Positions 1 through 8,217 of a stretch of DNA of 34,012 nucleotides are shown here, piece after piece; the stretch's first letter is position 1; each line of letters begins with the position of its first letter. The notes below the pieces were generated by a model. The model saw only the letters and a list, made by a program, of their open reading frames with translations, had not been told where the DNA came from and made no database searches. The stretch is from Chitinivibrionales bacterium (GTDB lineage: Bacteria > Fibrobacterota > Chitinivibrionia > Chitinivibrionales > WJMI01): assembly GCA_014728015.1 (NCBI GenBank), contig WJMI01000219.1, positions 1-34,012 of the forward strand, given 5' to 3'. The position numbers were made by a program, and so were the translations under genes.

Positions 1-491
1 ATCCTGCTCTCGTCTATCAGGCCCCGGTATGTCTTGAGTACGTCCTGGCGCGTGTATTCCGAGTCGGCGGCGACCCGGTCGGATGCACGAAGCGTCCGGG
101 GAAACAGCGTCCTGAGAATGAGCGTCATCGACCACGCGAGCGTGCGCGGGTAATGCACGAACACCAGATCGTGGGCCGTAGTAACAATCCCGGTCCGGGC
201 GGCGAGCGGGCAGACCTGCTCAGGACACCACAGCACCGAAACCTTATGACGCTTCACCAGAAACGGGAGTACGAATTGCTGCCAGACCAGTCCGGATACC
301 GGTTTTGTGAACGGGATCACTTCCCACCGGGGATTGTGCGGCGTATATACCGATGGCCCGTATTCGAAAAGCACGTAGCTGTTCTCGGTGTCGATTTCCT
401 GAAGCCGGTCGAGAATCGCGCGCAGGTAGCGGGAAATGCCGGTCTTGCCGCCCCGGAATGCCTTGATATCCACTCCAATGGTAATCGGCAC
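1..491 (-). CDS. Glycosyltransferase family 4, N-terminal part (cut by window edge)
   Basis: The first 163 codons are present and the gene runs off the left edge. The protein opens MPITIGVDIKAF, followed by GGKTGISRYLR, the usual start of GT4 (RfaB/mannosyltransferase-like) enzymes with a glycine-rich loop in the acceptor-binding Rossmann fold. Later come a TPHNPRW segment, TTAHDLVFVHYP and RVAADSEYTRQDV, typical of GT4 N-terminal domains. The donor-binding half and its E-x7-E motif lie outside the window. The start is a GTG at 491-489 that shares a base with the TAG stop of the sulfotransferase (TAGTG), which implies translational coupling. Family membership is firm. The sugar and acceptor cannot be read from sequence; a role in the adjacent surface polysaccharide is inferred from context. 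Confidence 0.85.
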   Translation of the reverse strand, partial: MPITIGVDIKAFRGGKTGISRYLRAILDRLQEIDTENSYVLFEYGPSVYTPHNPRWEVIPFTKPVSGLVWQQFVLPFLVKRHKVSVLWCPEQVCPLAARTGIVTTAHDLVFVHYPRTLAWSMTLILRTLFPRTLRASDRVAADSEYTRQDVLKTYRGLIDESR

Positions 492-1534
492 TATGCCCCC
501 CCTGATGCCCGGGTCGTGCCGGCGACCAGCGCGGCAAGGCTCACTTCGCCTTCGTCAGAAAGCTCTTTCGCCAGCCTGCCCGGATCTGCATCGCGCTTTT
601 TGAGGCGGAAATAGAGGGGGCAGGCACGGAACTTGGGGATCTCGCGGAGCTTGAGAAACAGGGCCGCGACACCCGGCAGCCTGTTGTACAGCGGGAAAAG
701 AACCCGGGACAGGAGATCCCGGTGCCACGCGGCCAGCACCCCGCGGCTGTCCGGGCTCTGGTTATAGCTGCTGTTTGGCGCGTACCGGTCGGTCATCATG
801 GACTGGTGATAATCAAGGTTGAGAAACCGGCATATGGATTCGCACGAGGCGCGGCGATTGGCCTTCAGTTGTTCGAGCGTGAGGGAGAGCCCGCCGTGGC
901 GGCCGGCAAGGGCGCGGATGCCCTGTTCGTGGCAGGTCATGCGCGCGGCGTGGAGCGCCAGGAGCAAGACCTTGACAACAGGGTTGGTCCGGTGCTGCCG
1001 CCGCTTGCCTTCCATCCTGATATACGATGCCATGGTGGCCAGGCGATCGGCGCGGGTTACCGCGATGCAGACAAACGCGCCGTAGCGGGCACGAACGCGG
1101 GTGACGAACCGCTCCAGCTCGGCGGGCCGGTAGTACAACAGGTAGTCGAGCTTCGTGACCCACCAGCGCGCCGATTGCCGTGCGGCGAACCGGTCCATGA
1201 GGGCGAAAAAAGCATCGTAGAAATCCCCCGGATGCGCATCGCGGAGGAAACCGGGATCGCCGTCGACCAGCCGGAAATAGTCGGCATCGCAGTACGCGCT
1301 CATGAACTGTTCGAATGCCGGGGGACGGGTGAGATCGCCCCAATGCCGCTGGTTCAGAAAGACATTGCTCTCGTGAAGGCCCCAGTGCAGCTCGTGCTCG
1401 GCGCCCGCCACGGCCGGGTGGCCGCACAAAAGATTACCCAGCCACGTGGTCCCGCTTCGCGCGGAACCCAGGACAAAGACCGGCGCGGGGCTTTTGACAG
1501 AAGGATGTCCGCCGGGCGGCGATGCATGGTTCAT
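491..1534 (-). CDS. PAPS-dependent sulfotransferase family protein
   Basis: This 347-residue protein has the sulfotransferase fold signature. A 5'-phosphosulfate-binding loop GSARSGTTWLGN lies near residues 23-34, and a second conserved patch VTRADRLATMASYIRM matches the 3'-phosphate-binding region (R...S pattern). Family members move sulfate from PAPS to hydroxyl groups of sugars or other acceptors. There is no signal peptide or clear membrane segment, so it is probably cytoplasmic. The ATG overlaps the stop of the upstream GT4 gene (ATGA at 1534-1531), and its own stop overlaps the next GT4 start, so three genes form one coupled unit. That setting suggests sulfation of a glycan precursor, which is inference. 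A sulfated lipid is the main alternative. Confidence 0.87.
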   Translation of the reverse strand: MNHASPPGGHPSVKSPAPVFVLGSARSGTTWLGNLLCGHPAVAGAEHELHWGLHESNVFLNQRHWGDLTRPPAFEQFMSAYCDADYFRLVDGDPGFLRDAHPGDFYDAFFALMDRFAARQSARWWVTKLDYLLYYRPAELERFVTRVRARYGAFVCIAVTRADRLATMASYIRMEGKRRQHRTNPVVKVLLLALHAARMTCHEQGIRALAGRHGGLSLTLEQLKANRRASCESICRFLNLDYHQSMMTDRYAPNSSYNQSPDSRGVLAAWHRDLLSRVLFPLYNRLPGVAALFLKLREIPKFRACPLYFRLKKRDADPGRLAKELSDEGEVSLAALVAGTTRASGGA

Positions 1535-2694
1535 GATACGGCCGTGCTTTCCGGAATCCGGGAGACGTCGAGCGCTTTTCGATCATACCCGTTTCTGCCC
1601 GCGACGGCGCGGTATACCTCCGCATGCTGGCGCCCCATCTCCGCGAGCGTGAATCTGTCCCGCACGCGCCGGAGCGCGGCCGCGCCCAGCTCCTTGCGCA
1701 GCGATTCATGACAGAGAAGAATCTCGATCTTCTGGGCCAGGTCCCGCTCGTTGTCGGGCCGGAACAGCAGCCCGGACACGCCGTCCTTGACAAGATCGTT
1801 GATGCCGTTCACCGCGGAAGCCACGATGGCCTTGCCGAGAAAACACGCATCGATGAGCGTGAACGGCATGCCTTCCCACCGCGAGGTATTGACCACGACC
1901 CAGGCGTGACGCGTGATTGCCAGGGCATCGTTTCTGTAGCCCAGAAGCAATACGCGGGACTCCAGGCCGCGGCGGACGATTTCATCGCGCAGCTCGCCGC
2001 GCAGGGGGCCTTCACCGACGAGCATGAACACCAGATCGTCATGCTTGGGCGCGAGTATGGATACCGCACGGATGAAACACAGCGGGTTCTTCTGGTAGGA
2101 CAAGTGTCCTACCTGCACGATCCATTTCTTGTTGTCGCATGCGGCGATCGACGGAATGTCTTTTGAAACCGATGCATAGCGCGCGCGGTCGATCCCGTAC
2201 AATATCGTTTTCTGTCGCGCGCGCCGGATGATCCTGCGGGCGGCCATGGTTTCCTCGTCGGCATGCGAAGCCGTGATCAGCACCGAGGGATGCAGGGAGC
2301 AGATACGCCAGGCAAGCCGGTAGAAGAAAAAGAAGACGCGGTTCTTCATGTCGATGGTATGCGGTGTATACACGACGGGAATGCCGGTCATCATGCCCAG
2401 GGCGTATCCCCATAAGAGCCCTTCGAATCCGTGCAGGTGTATCAGCGAGACCCCGTTGGCCTTGAAGAAACGCCGGGCGCGCAGCAGATCGAGGCCCGGG
2501 ATCTTGGTGATATCGAGGGGCAGCGAGCCGCCGATAAGGACACGGCACAACTCATGGAGCACCGCGTTGGAGCGCTGGCACACGAGGTAGAAATCGAACC
2601 GCGAGCCGATCTGGTTGCAGATGTCCACCACGGCCCGCCCCTGGCCGCTGAAATTGGGCTCGAACACGACAATGCCGATTCTTTCTTTGCTCAT
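1531..2694 (-). CDS. Glycosyltransferase family 4
   Basis: This 387-residue GT-B protein begins MSKERIGIVVFEPNFSGQG, with the glycine-rich loop of the N-terminal Rossmann fold. The donor-binding domain contains VGHLSYQKNPLCFI, VFMLVGEGPLRGEL and SRVLLLGYRNDALAI. The usual E-x7-E is E-x7-D here (the EGMPFTLID segment). An in-frame TTG at 2697 would add one residue, but the ATG at 2694 is the more likely start, with AAGG about ten bases upstream. It is the first gene of a minus-strand unit with the sulfotransferase and the edge GT4. It diverges from pyrK across a 62-base AT-rich gap. Retaining sugar transfer from a nucleotide sugar is expected for the family; the linkage is unknown. Confidence 0.9.
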   Translation of the reverse strand: MSKERIGIVVFEPNFSGQGRAVVDICNQIGSRFDFYLVCQRSNAVLHELCRVLIGGSLPLDITKIPGLDLLRARRFFKANGVSLIHLHGFEGLLWGYALGMMTGIPVVYTPHTIDMKNRVFFFFYRLAWRICSLHPSVLITASHADEETMAARRIIRRARQKTILYGIDRARYASVSKDIPSIAACDNKKWIVQVGHLSYQKNPLCFIRAVSILAPKHDDLVFMLVGEGPLRGELRDEIVRRGLESRVLLLGYRNDALAITRHAWVVVNTSRWEGMPFTLIDACFLGKAIVASAVNGINDLVKDGVSGLLFRPDNERDLAQKIEILLCHESLRKELGAAALRRVRDRFTLAEMGRQHAEVYRAVAGRNGYDRKALDVSRIPESTAVS

Positions 2695-2711
2695 CAAACG
2701 GACCTTGGTGT

Positions 2712-2717
2712 TATATT
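2712..2717 (+). promoter_or_regulatory. Putative -10 element TATATT for pyrK
   Basis: TATATT lies 39 bases before the pyrK GTG in the short gap between the divergent GT4 and pyrK genes. It matches the hexamer found before several other units in the window. No convincing -35 is visible. The opposite strand of the same AT-rich patch could serve the GT4 gene (TAATAT at 2716-2711). Confidence 0.45.
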
Positions 2718-2756
2718 AAAATACCCTCGACGCACCTTTTTTCCAACGGACGGGAT

Positions 2757-3533
2757 GTGAGACAGTTCAGCGCTACCGTGGTTTCCAACATATCGCTCTG
2801 CCGCGATCTCTACCGGATCGATTTTGCCTGGGATGCGCGGGCAGTCGGTCCCGCGCCCGGCCAGTTCTTCACGGTGCGTGTCTCGGACAGCACGGTCCCG
2901 CTGCTTCGACGGCCTTTTGCCGTTTCCGGATATGCATCCGATACCCGCACCGCTTCCGCTATCTATCAACGCCGGGGGCGCGGCACCGACCTGCTTGCCG
3001 CCCGCCAAGCGGGAGAGCGGCTTGACGTTATCGGCCCGCTGGGGAATACGTTTCCGCCGCCGAAAAATTCGCAAAGGTGTTTTCTGGCGGCGGGCGGCAT
3101 TGGCCTCGGACCTGTGCTGTATCTTGCCCGGCATCTCGTACGTGACGGCCGAGACATCTCGCTCGTGTTCGGGGCGCGGACTTCCGCGGGCGTGCCCGCG
3201 GCGGGCACGTTTGACGGCCTGTCCCCGGCGGTGTGCACCGATGACGGCTCGCAGGGGTTTCCGGGAAGTGCTATTGACTATCTGAACACGCTCGAACCGG
3301 GAACGTTTCAGGACACGGTGCTGTATGCCTGCGGGCCGATGGCCATGCTGAAGGAGTACCATGCCATTGCCGCCACGCATCAATGCCCATGTTACGTGTC
3401 AATCGAGCAGGTCATGGCCTGCGGGGTGGGGGCCTGCATGGGATGCGCGATACGGGTTACCACCGAGGCGACCTATGCCCGGGTATGTACCGACGGGCCC
3501 GTGTTCGACAGCGGGGTGATCGTATGGACTTGA
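2757..3533 (+). CDS. pyrK: Dihydroorotate dehydrogenase B, electron-transfer subunit
   Basis: PyrK passes electrons from dihydroorotate oxidation (via PyrD) through FAD and a 2Fe-2S cluster to NAD+ in pyrimidine synthesis. The 258-residue protein shows the ferredoxin-reductase-like layout: an FAD-binding segment LLRRPFAVSG near residue 50, the nucleotide-binding loop AAGGIGLGP near 111-119, and a C-terminal 2Fe-2S motif with Cys222, Cys227, Cys230 and Cys244. Length is normal for the family. The start is a GTG at 2757, because the ATG two bases upstream runs straight into a stop. The end overlaps pyrD by 10 bases, the usual pyrK-pyrD arrangement, which strengthens both calls. Confidence 0.96.
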   Translation: MRQFSATVVSNISLCRDLYRIDFAWDARAVGPAPGQFFTVRVSDSTVPLLRRPFAVSGYASDTRTASAIYQRRGRGTDLLAARQAGERLDVIGPLGNTFPPPKNSQRCFLAAGGIGLGPVLYLARHLVRDGRDISLVFGARTSAGVPAAGTFDGLSPAVCTDDGSQGFPGSAIDYLNTLEPGTFQDTVLYACGPMAMLKEYHAIAATHQCPCYVSIEQVMACGVGACMGCAIRVTTEATYARVCTDGPVFDSGVIVWT

Positions 3534-4429
3534 CGGTCACTATCGGCAACGGGAAGCTGCCCAACCCGGTCGGGGTCGCATCCGGCACGTTCGGCTACGG
3601 CAGCGAGTACGAGTCGCTGATCGAGCTGTCGAAACTCGGCGCGATCTATTCGAAAGCGGTGACGCTCGAGCCGCGGCCGGGGAACGATGCGCCCCGCCTG
3701 GTGGAAACGCCGTCGGGCATGCTCAATTCGATCGGCCTGGCCAACGTGGGGGTGGAGCGGTTCCTCACCGACAAAATGCCGTTTCTCGCGCGGCAGGCAT
3801 GCGCGGTCGTGTGCAACGTGGCCGGCTCCGGGGAAGACGATTACCTTCGCGTGGTCGAGCGCCTGGAGACCCACCCGGACATATTCGGCTACGAGATTAA
3901 CGTGTCGTGCCCCAATGTCAAGCACGGGGGGCTTGCCCTGGGCACCGATCCCGTGCTGGTCGAGCGGCTGGTCCGGCGCGTGCGCGGCCTGACCCGGCGG
4001 CCGGTTATCGTGAAGCTCACTCCGAATGTCACTGATATCACCGTCGTGGCCCGGGCCGCGGAAAACGGGGGAGGCGATGCGATTTCCTGCATCAACAGCC
4101 TGGTCGGCATGGTCATCGATGTAGGCGCCCGTCGCCCGGTGCTTCCCGCGGGATGCGGCGGCCTTTCCGGGCCGGCCATTCGTCCGGTCGGCGTGGCCCT
4201 GACCTACCGGGTCAGCCGGGCCGTGTCCATTCCGGTCATCGGCATTGGCGGCATCATGAGTGCGGACGATGCGCTGCAGTACCTTCTCGCGGGCGCATCG
4301 GCGGTCCAAATCGGATGCGCCACGTTTGTCGATCCCTCTATTCCCGGGCGCGTACTGAGCGGCATTGCCGATTACATGACGCGGGAGCAGATTGCATGCG
4401 TGCAGGACATACGAGGGCTCTTGCAGTAG
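3524..4429 (+). CDS. pyrD: Dihydroorotate dehydrogenase, catalytic subunit (type 1B)
   Basis: This subunit oxidises dihydroorotate to orotate with FMN in the cytoplasm, working with PyrK. The 301-residue protein starts [15 protein letters not shown] at an ATG inside the end of pyrK. An upstream in-frame extension to 3383 would overlap pyrK by 150 bases and is not family-like. Visible hallmarks are [12 protein letters not shown] near residue 43, MLNSIGL near 66, and NVSCPN with Cys129 as the type 1 catalytic base. The VIVKLTPN strand and the phosphate-binding GIGGI loop follow. The catalytic cysteine together with a neighbouring pyrK marks type 1B rather than the membrane-bound type 2. Confidence 0.97.
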   Translation: MDLTVTIGNGKLPNPVGVASGTFGYGSEYESLIELSKLGAIYSKAVTLEPRPGNDAPRLVETPSGMLNSIGLANVGVERFLTDKMPFLARQACAVVCNVAGSGEDDYLRVVERLETHPDIFGYEINVSCPNVKHGGLALGTDPVLVERLVRRVRGLTRRPVIVKLTPNVTDITVVARAAENGGGDAISCINSLVGMVIDVGARRPVLPAGCGGLSGPAIRPVGVALTYRVSRAVSIPVIGIGGIMSADDALQYLLAGASAVQIGCATFVDPSIPGRVLSGIADYMTREQIACVQDIRGLLQ

Positions 4430-4845
4430 GCGCCGCCTGCGCGGCGGTGATTTCGCTGGGGGCCGGGTGCGCCACCGCGCCGCGCTACACCCGTGACGGG
4501 TCTCGTCCGCCGCGGCATGCGGCCGCCCGGGCCCGGCGCGGGGCGCGCGGGAGTCACCGCACGAGCGGCGTGGCATCGTACTATGGCCCCGGGTTCCACG
4601 GCAAAAAGACCGCGAACGGCGAGCGGTTCAATATGTACCGCATGACCGCCGCGCACAAGACCCTGCCGTTCGGCACGCGCGTGCGGGTCACGAACCTTGA
4701 CAACGGAAAGTCGGTGATTGTGCGGATTAACGACCGCGGTCCCTACAAGAAAGGGAGGATTATCGATTTGTCCAAGGGCGCCGCGAAGAAAATCGGCATG
4801 ATCGGGACCGGCACCGCGCGCGTCCGCCTGCAAATCCTTCGGTAG
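4396..4845 (+). CDS. rlpA: RlpA-like septal ring lytic transglycosylase / DPBB lipoprotein
   Basis: This 149-residue protein has a signal peptide ending in LGAGC, a relaxed lipobox with Cys25 as the possible lipidated residue. An Arg-rich linker follows, then a double-psi beta-barrel from about residue 57. The barrel carries the RlpA pattern: [18 protein letters not shown], the [17 protein letters not shown] core with its histidine, and INDRGPY. RlpA proteins cleave peptidoglycan strands lacking stem peptides. The C-terminal SPOR domain of Escherichia coli RlpA is absent, as in many short homologues. The start lies inside pyrD (34-base overlap) with GGGAG eight to nine bases upstream. A longer in-frame ORF beginning at 4153 is an artefact of pyrD. 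Confidence 0.9.
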   Translation: MRAGHTRALAVGAACAAVISLGAGCATAPRYTRDGSRPPRHAAARARRGARGSHRTSGVASYYGPGFHGKKTANGERFNMYRMTAAHKTLPFGTRVRVTNLDNGKSVIVRINDRGPYKKGRIIDLSKGAAKKIGMIGTGTARVRLQILR

Positions 4846-4868
4846 AAACCTCACAGGTTCTGCGAATC

Positions 4869-5999
4869 ATGAGCGCATCGATCCGTATCATGCATGTCAT
4901 CTCGAGCCTGAACCGGGGCGGCGCGGAGCTGTCCCTCCTGTCGATCTGCCGGGGGGCCGCGGCCCGGGATGCGCGGTTGACATTCAAGGTCGTCGTACTG
5001 TTCGACATGCAGGAGCTCACGCCGGCGTTCGCGGCCGCCGGGATCGATACGCTCTGCCTGCGCGTGCCGCGCAACGGGTTCTTTACAAAGCTGGCGCGCA
5101 CCTGGCGCGCGATACGGCGTTGGCGGCCGCATCTCGTGCATACGCACTTGTGTTACGGCGACCGCCACGGGCAGGCCGCCGCCATTCTCGCGGGAGTCAA
5201 GCTGCGGGTGTCCACCGTGCACAATATCGATACCCTGGTGCCGTGGCAGGAGCTGTGTACCCGGCGGCTGGTCGGCGCGACCGCAACGCGGGTGATCGCC
5301 GTGTCGGCGGCGGCGCGGGCCGCATGCGCGCGGGCATACGGGTGCCCCGCAAAGAAAATAACCGTCATCCATAACGCCCCGTCCTTTACGCCCCGCGAGG
5401 TTGCCCCCAGAAAACATCCGGGCCGCGGCGGGCCCCTGAAGCTCGTGAGCGTGGGGACCCTTCGCGAGCAGAAAGGGCATCGCTATCTCATCGATGCCGT
5501 GGAGATGCTCATCAGCGAAGGCATCCCGGCGCGGCTCGCTGTGTACGGCGCCGACTGCGGGGGGATGCGCGCCCGACTCATGGGGTCTATCCGCGCGAAA
5601 GGACTGACCGATGCCGTTGCGCTGATGGGAGCTACCGAAAACGTGGAGCAGGTGCTGCGGCAGGCTGATGTTTTTGTGGCAGCATCCATATCCGAGGGGT
5701 TTCACATGGCGCTGGTCGAGGCGATGAGCATGGGGCTTCCCGTGGCGGCCACCGATATTCCCGCGCATCGGGAGGTCCTCGGGGCAACCGATGAGCAGTT
5801 GTTTGCCGCGCCGGCGAGCGGGCGCGCCCTCGCCGATGCCCTGCGCACGCTGGCAAGCGATACAGACCGCTATGAACGGCTTTCACGCGCGGGTATCGAA
5901 CGGGCAGGCCGGTTTACGGAACAGGCGATGATCGATAGCTACGGAGCGTTCTATGGATCGCTTGTCGATACGGCCGCATCGGGAGGGGGCCGCGCATGA
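4869..5999 (+). CDS. Glycosyltransferase family 4
   Basis: This 376-residue GT-B enzyme has the N-terminal loop SSLNRGGAEL, the acceptor-domain segments HLVHTHLCYGDRHGQ and LRVSTVHNID, and the donor domain VSVGTLREQKGHRYL. Its E-x7-E motif is in SEGFHMALVEAM. It resembles the GT4 at 15152, sharing VHTHL-YGDR-GQ and RVST-HN, so the two look like paralogues. It follows rlpA by 23 bases and overlaps the radical SAM gene by ATGA at its stop. No strong Shine-Dalgarno is visible before the ATG. Transfer of a sugar to a lipid-linked polysaccharide precursor is expected from family and setting; the specificity is unknown. Confidence 0.92.
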   Translation: MSASIRIMHVISSLNRGGAELSLLSICRGAAARDARLTFKVVVLFDMQELTPAFAAAGIDTLCLRVPRNGFFTKLARTWRAIRRWRPHLVHTHLCYGDRHGQAAAILAGVKLRVSTVHNIDTLVPWQELCTRRLVGATATRVIAVSAAARAACARAYGCPAKKITVIHNAPSFTPREVAPRKHPGRGGPLKLVSVGTLREQKGHRYLIDAVEMLISEGIPARLAVYGADCGGMRARLMGSIRAKGLTDAVALMGATENVEQVLRQADVFVAASISEGFHMALVEAMSMGLPVAATDIPAHREVLGATDEQLFAAPASGRALADALRTLASDTDRYERLSRAGIERAGRFTEQAMIDSYGAFYGSLVDTAASGGGRA

Positions 6000-6964
6000 G
6001 ACTGCTTCGGCCGGGCGCCTATCTTCCCACGGTGCGGGGGCTTGCGCACAACGCGTTGCGGCGCGAGGCCGTGCACCCGTTCTACGCTTCGTTCAAGATT
6101 ACTTCGCGGTGTCATTTCGGGTGCCCGTTCTGCAACATGCGCGGCGTGCGAATGCCCGACCGATCGACGGAGGCCATCAAGGAGGTCCTTGACAATCTGT
6201 CGCGATCATCGGTGCTCATGACCAGTTTCGAGGGCGGGGAGCCGCTGCTGCGCGAGGATATCGGCGAGCTTCTGGCCTACGCGCGTACGAAGAGCTTTTA
6301 TCTCCTGTTTACCACCAGCGTGCGCGACCCTGAAGCCTACCCGCTCGACGAGTATGCGCGGTCTATCGATTTCCTGCATGTCTCGATTGACGAAGGGCAT
6401 GGCAACCTCGATATGTTCGACAAGCTGCCGGGGCTGTGCGCCCTGCCCACGCAGGTGTCGGTGCAGACCGTGGTCACGCGCGACACGGTGGATGCGCTTG
6501 ACGGCAAGGTGCGGCGATGCCATGAAGCCGGGGCGAATATCGTGATTATTCCCGCATCGCCCATGGACGGCGCCGAGGACTGTTTCCCGGATATTCCGTC
6601 GCTCGCCCGGAAGGTCCGGGAGCTGCGGCGGCGCTATCCCCGTACTATTCATACGCCCCGGAGATACTTCGATGCCTACGAGCAGCACCGGTGCTCGCCG
6701 GCATCGATTATCATCGCGCCCGACTGCCGGATATACTATCCCTGCCACATCCTCGGCACCAAGGGGCCCGATCTGAGCGAGACCGACCTGCGCACGTGGC
6801 TTCAGACCGATGATGCGCGCCGGATGCGCGCCACGATGCGTGCCTGTACCCGCAACTGCGGCTGGTATCAATACTACTCAATCGAGTCCTACGTGTCGCC
6901 CGGCACGGCCTGGGAGTCGCTTGCGCCCATGGTCTTTCAGAAGAGAAGGCGGGGACGCGCATGA
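5996..6964 (+). CDS. Radical SAM protein with SPASM-like C-terminal cysteines
   Basis: The 322-residue protein has the radical SAM motif C-x3-C-x2-C at Cys39, Cys43 and Cys46, which binds a 4Fe-4S cluster and S-adenosylmethionine. The glycine-rich EGGEP motif is at 79-83. The C-terminus holds Cys233, Cys244, Cys250, Cys284 and Cys288, consistent with an auxiliary-cluster SPASM or twitch region. Such enzymes do radical chemistry on peptides, sugars or other small molecules. It is joined by ATGA overlaps to a GT4 upstream and an exostosin-like transferase downstream, with GGAGGGGG before the ATG. The substrate is unknown. No small peptide gene lies next to it, so a sugar or lipid-linked glycan is more likely than a RiPP precursor, but this is inference. 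Confidence 0.9.
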   Translation: MRLLRPGAYLPTVRGLAHNALRREAVHPFYASFKITSRCHFGCPFCNMRGVRMPDRSTEAIKEVLDNLSRSSVLMTSFEGGEPLLREDIGELLAYARTKSFYLLFTTSVRDPEAYPLDEYARSIDFLHVSIDEGHGNLDMFDKLPGLCALPTQVSVQTVVTRDTVDALDGKVRRCHEAGANIVIIPASPMDGAEDCFPDIPSLARKVRELRRRYPRTIHTPRRYFDAYEQHRCSPASIIIAPDCRIYYPCHILGTKGPDLSETDLRTWLQTDDARRMRATMRACTRNCGWYQYYSIESYVSPGTAWESLAPMVFQKRRRGRA

Positions 6965-8088
6965 GGCGGGTGGGCATTCTCTACGGCCGCGGATGCGAGA
7001 ACAACCTGTACGCGAGCAACACGCTTGTCCCCCTGCTCCGGTGGCGGCGCGCGTTACGGGATGCCGGGATCATGCTGGTTTTTTCAAACCGGATAGTTCC
7101 CCGCATTCTCGACTGTGAAGTGATCCTGGTGATAGACTACTTTGATGTCCCCGACGGGGCCGTGCCCGGCGGGCGCGAGGCCGGAATACTCGCAACGCTC
7201 GGTTCGAACGGGAACAAGATCGTGTACTTTGACAATGCGGACAGTTGCGGCACGACCCAGTTCGAGCTCATCGAGCATGTCGATCGCTACCTGAAGAAGC
7301 AGGTGTACCGGGACCGCGGCCTGTACCGCCGCCACGTGTATTCACTTCGCCGGTACTGCGAGTTCTACCACGAGCGGTTCGGCATAGACGATCCGGAAAA
7401 CGAGCGGGTGCGGCCGCTGCCCGGCGAACACGCGCACAAGCTGATGGTGGGGTGGCACGGCGGCATGGGTCCCTACGGGCTGAGCAACAGGATTCTTCGC
7501 AAGGCAAACGAGCTGAATTATGCCCTGGGTCTCCCGATCAAGGCGCAGGCCGTACGGGACATGGGCGAGATAGTGTTCGGCCCGCGCGGGCGGGTTGCCT
7601 GGCCGCGCAAGCGGTATGACATTCACTACCGGCTTTACATCGGCCACGCGCTCAATACGATCGCGTTCGCGCGCGGCCGCGCGCGCGAGATCCTCGCGGG
7701 GCTCGGCGGCGGGTATGATGTCCGTACCGGGGCGCCGGTCGGCCGGCGGGAGTATCTCCGCGAGATGCGGCTTTCCAGGGTGGTGGTCAGCCCGTTTGGT
7801 TACGGTGAGATTTGCCGGCGTGATTTCGAGGCGTTTCTATGCGGGGCCGCGCTGGTGAAACCAAGCCTCGACCACCTGGAGACCTGGCCCGATGTCTTTC
7901 GGGCGGGCGAGACATATGCGCCGTACGCGTGGGATTTCGCGGATCTGCCCGCGGTCCTGGAAGACCTGCTTCGGTCGGGCCGCGCCAAAGAGATCGCCGA
8001 AAACGGCAGAAATAACTATCTGTCAACAATATCCGGCACGGGCAAAACGAACTTCATACAGAGATTCTCGCACCTTACGACATTCTGA
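6961..8088 (+). CDS. Exostosin-like / GT-B glycosyltransferase-like protein
   Basis: This 375-residue protein has no textbook GT4 signature. Two regions resemble the less common glycosyltransferases that share features with exostosins. The first is FDNADS near residues 90-95 with VDRYLKKQVYRDR near 107-119. The second is the C-terminal SPFGYGEICRRDFEAF near residues 277-292, followed by GAALVKPSLDHLETWP, which matches the nucleotide-sugar-binding end of that group. There is no signal peptide. The ATG overlaps the stop of the radical SAM gene, so the two are likely made together. Assignment to a sugar-transfer role is moderately sure; donor and acceptor are unknown. Confidence 0.7.
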   Translation: MRRVGILYGRGCENNLYASNTLVPLLRWRRALRDAGIMLVFSNRIVPRILDCEVILVIDYFDVPDGAVPGGREAGILATLGSNGNKIVYFDNADSCGTTQFELIEHVDRYLKKQVYRDRGLYRRHVYSLRRYCEFYHERFGIDDPENERVRPLPGEHAHKLMVGWHGGMGPYGLSNRILRKANELNYALGLPIKAQAVRDMGEIVFGPRGRVAWPRKRYDIHYRLYIGHALNTIAFARGRAREILAGLGGGYDVRTGAPVGRREYLREMRLSRVVVSPFGYGEICRRDFEAFLCGAALVKPSLDHLETWPDVFRAGETYAPYAWDFADLPAVLEDLLRSGRAKEIAENGRNNYLSTISGTGKTNFIQRFSHLTTF

Positions 8089-8148
8089 GCAGGGCATATG
8101 CCGGGTGACGACCGCCTGCGGCGTGGCGGCGCGCGGGAGGGCGTTTAC

Positions 8149-8154
8149 TATATT
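8149..8154 (+). promoter_or_regulatory. Putative -10 element TATATT for the first wzz-wzy pair
   Basis: This hexamer sits in the 129-base gap between the exostosin-like gene and wzz, 63 bases before the wzz ATG. It matches the recurring TATATT element. No clear -35 is visible. The rest of the gap is GC-rich with no other recognisable signal. Confidence 0.45.
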
Positions 8155-8217
8155 AGATGGTTCGCAGAACGCGCCCGGCGTGCCGCGCGCCAATGAGAAT
8201 ACCGCCCCGTCGCAAAC

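Noticed and set aside
722-1711. Long open frame on the plus strand opposite the sulfotransferase and GT4 genes
   Set aside because: It runs antisense to two genes with clear family motifs and shows no domain of its own. Long antisense frames are expected in GC-rich coding DNA.
3383-3523. In-frame 47-codon extension of pyrD
   Set aside because: It would overlap pyrK by 150 bases. The family N-terminus starts at [10 protein letters not shown], so the ATG at 3524 is preferred.
3473-4576. Long minus-strand frame across pyrD and rlpA
   Set aside because: It is antisense to pyrD, which has a full set of family motifs. Its protein is low in recognisable structure and rich in Arg, Gly and His.
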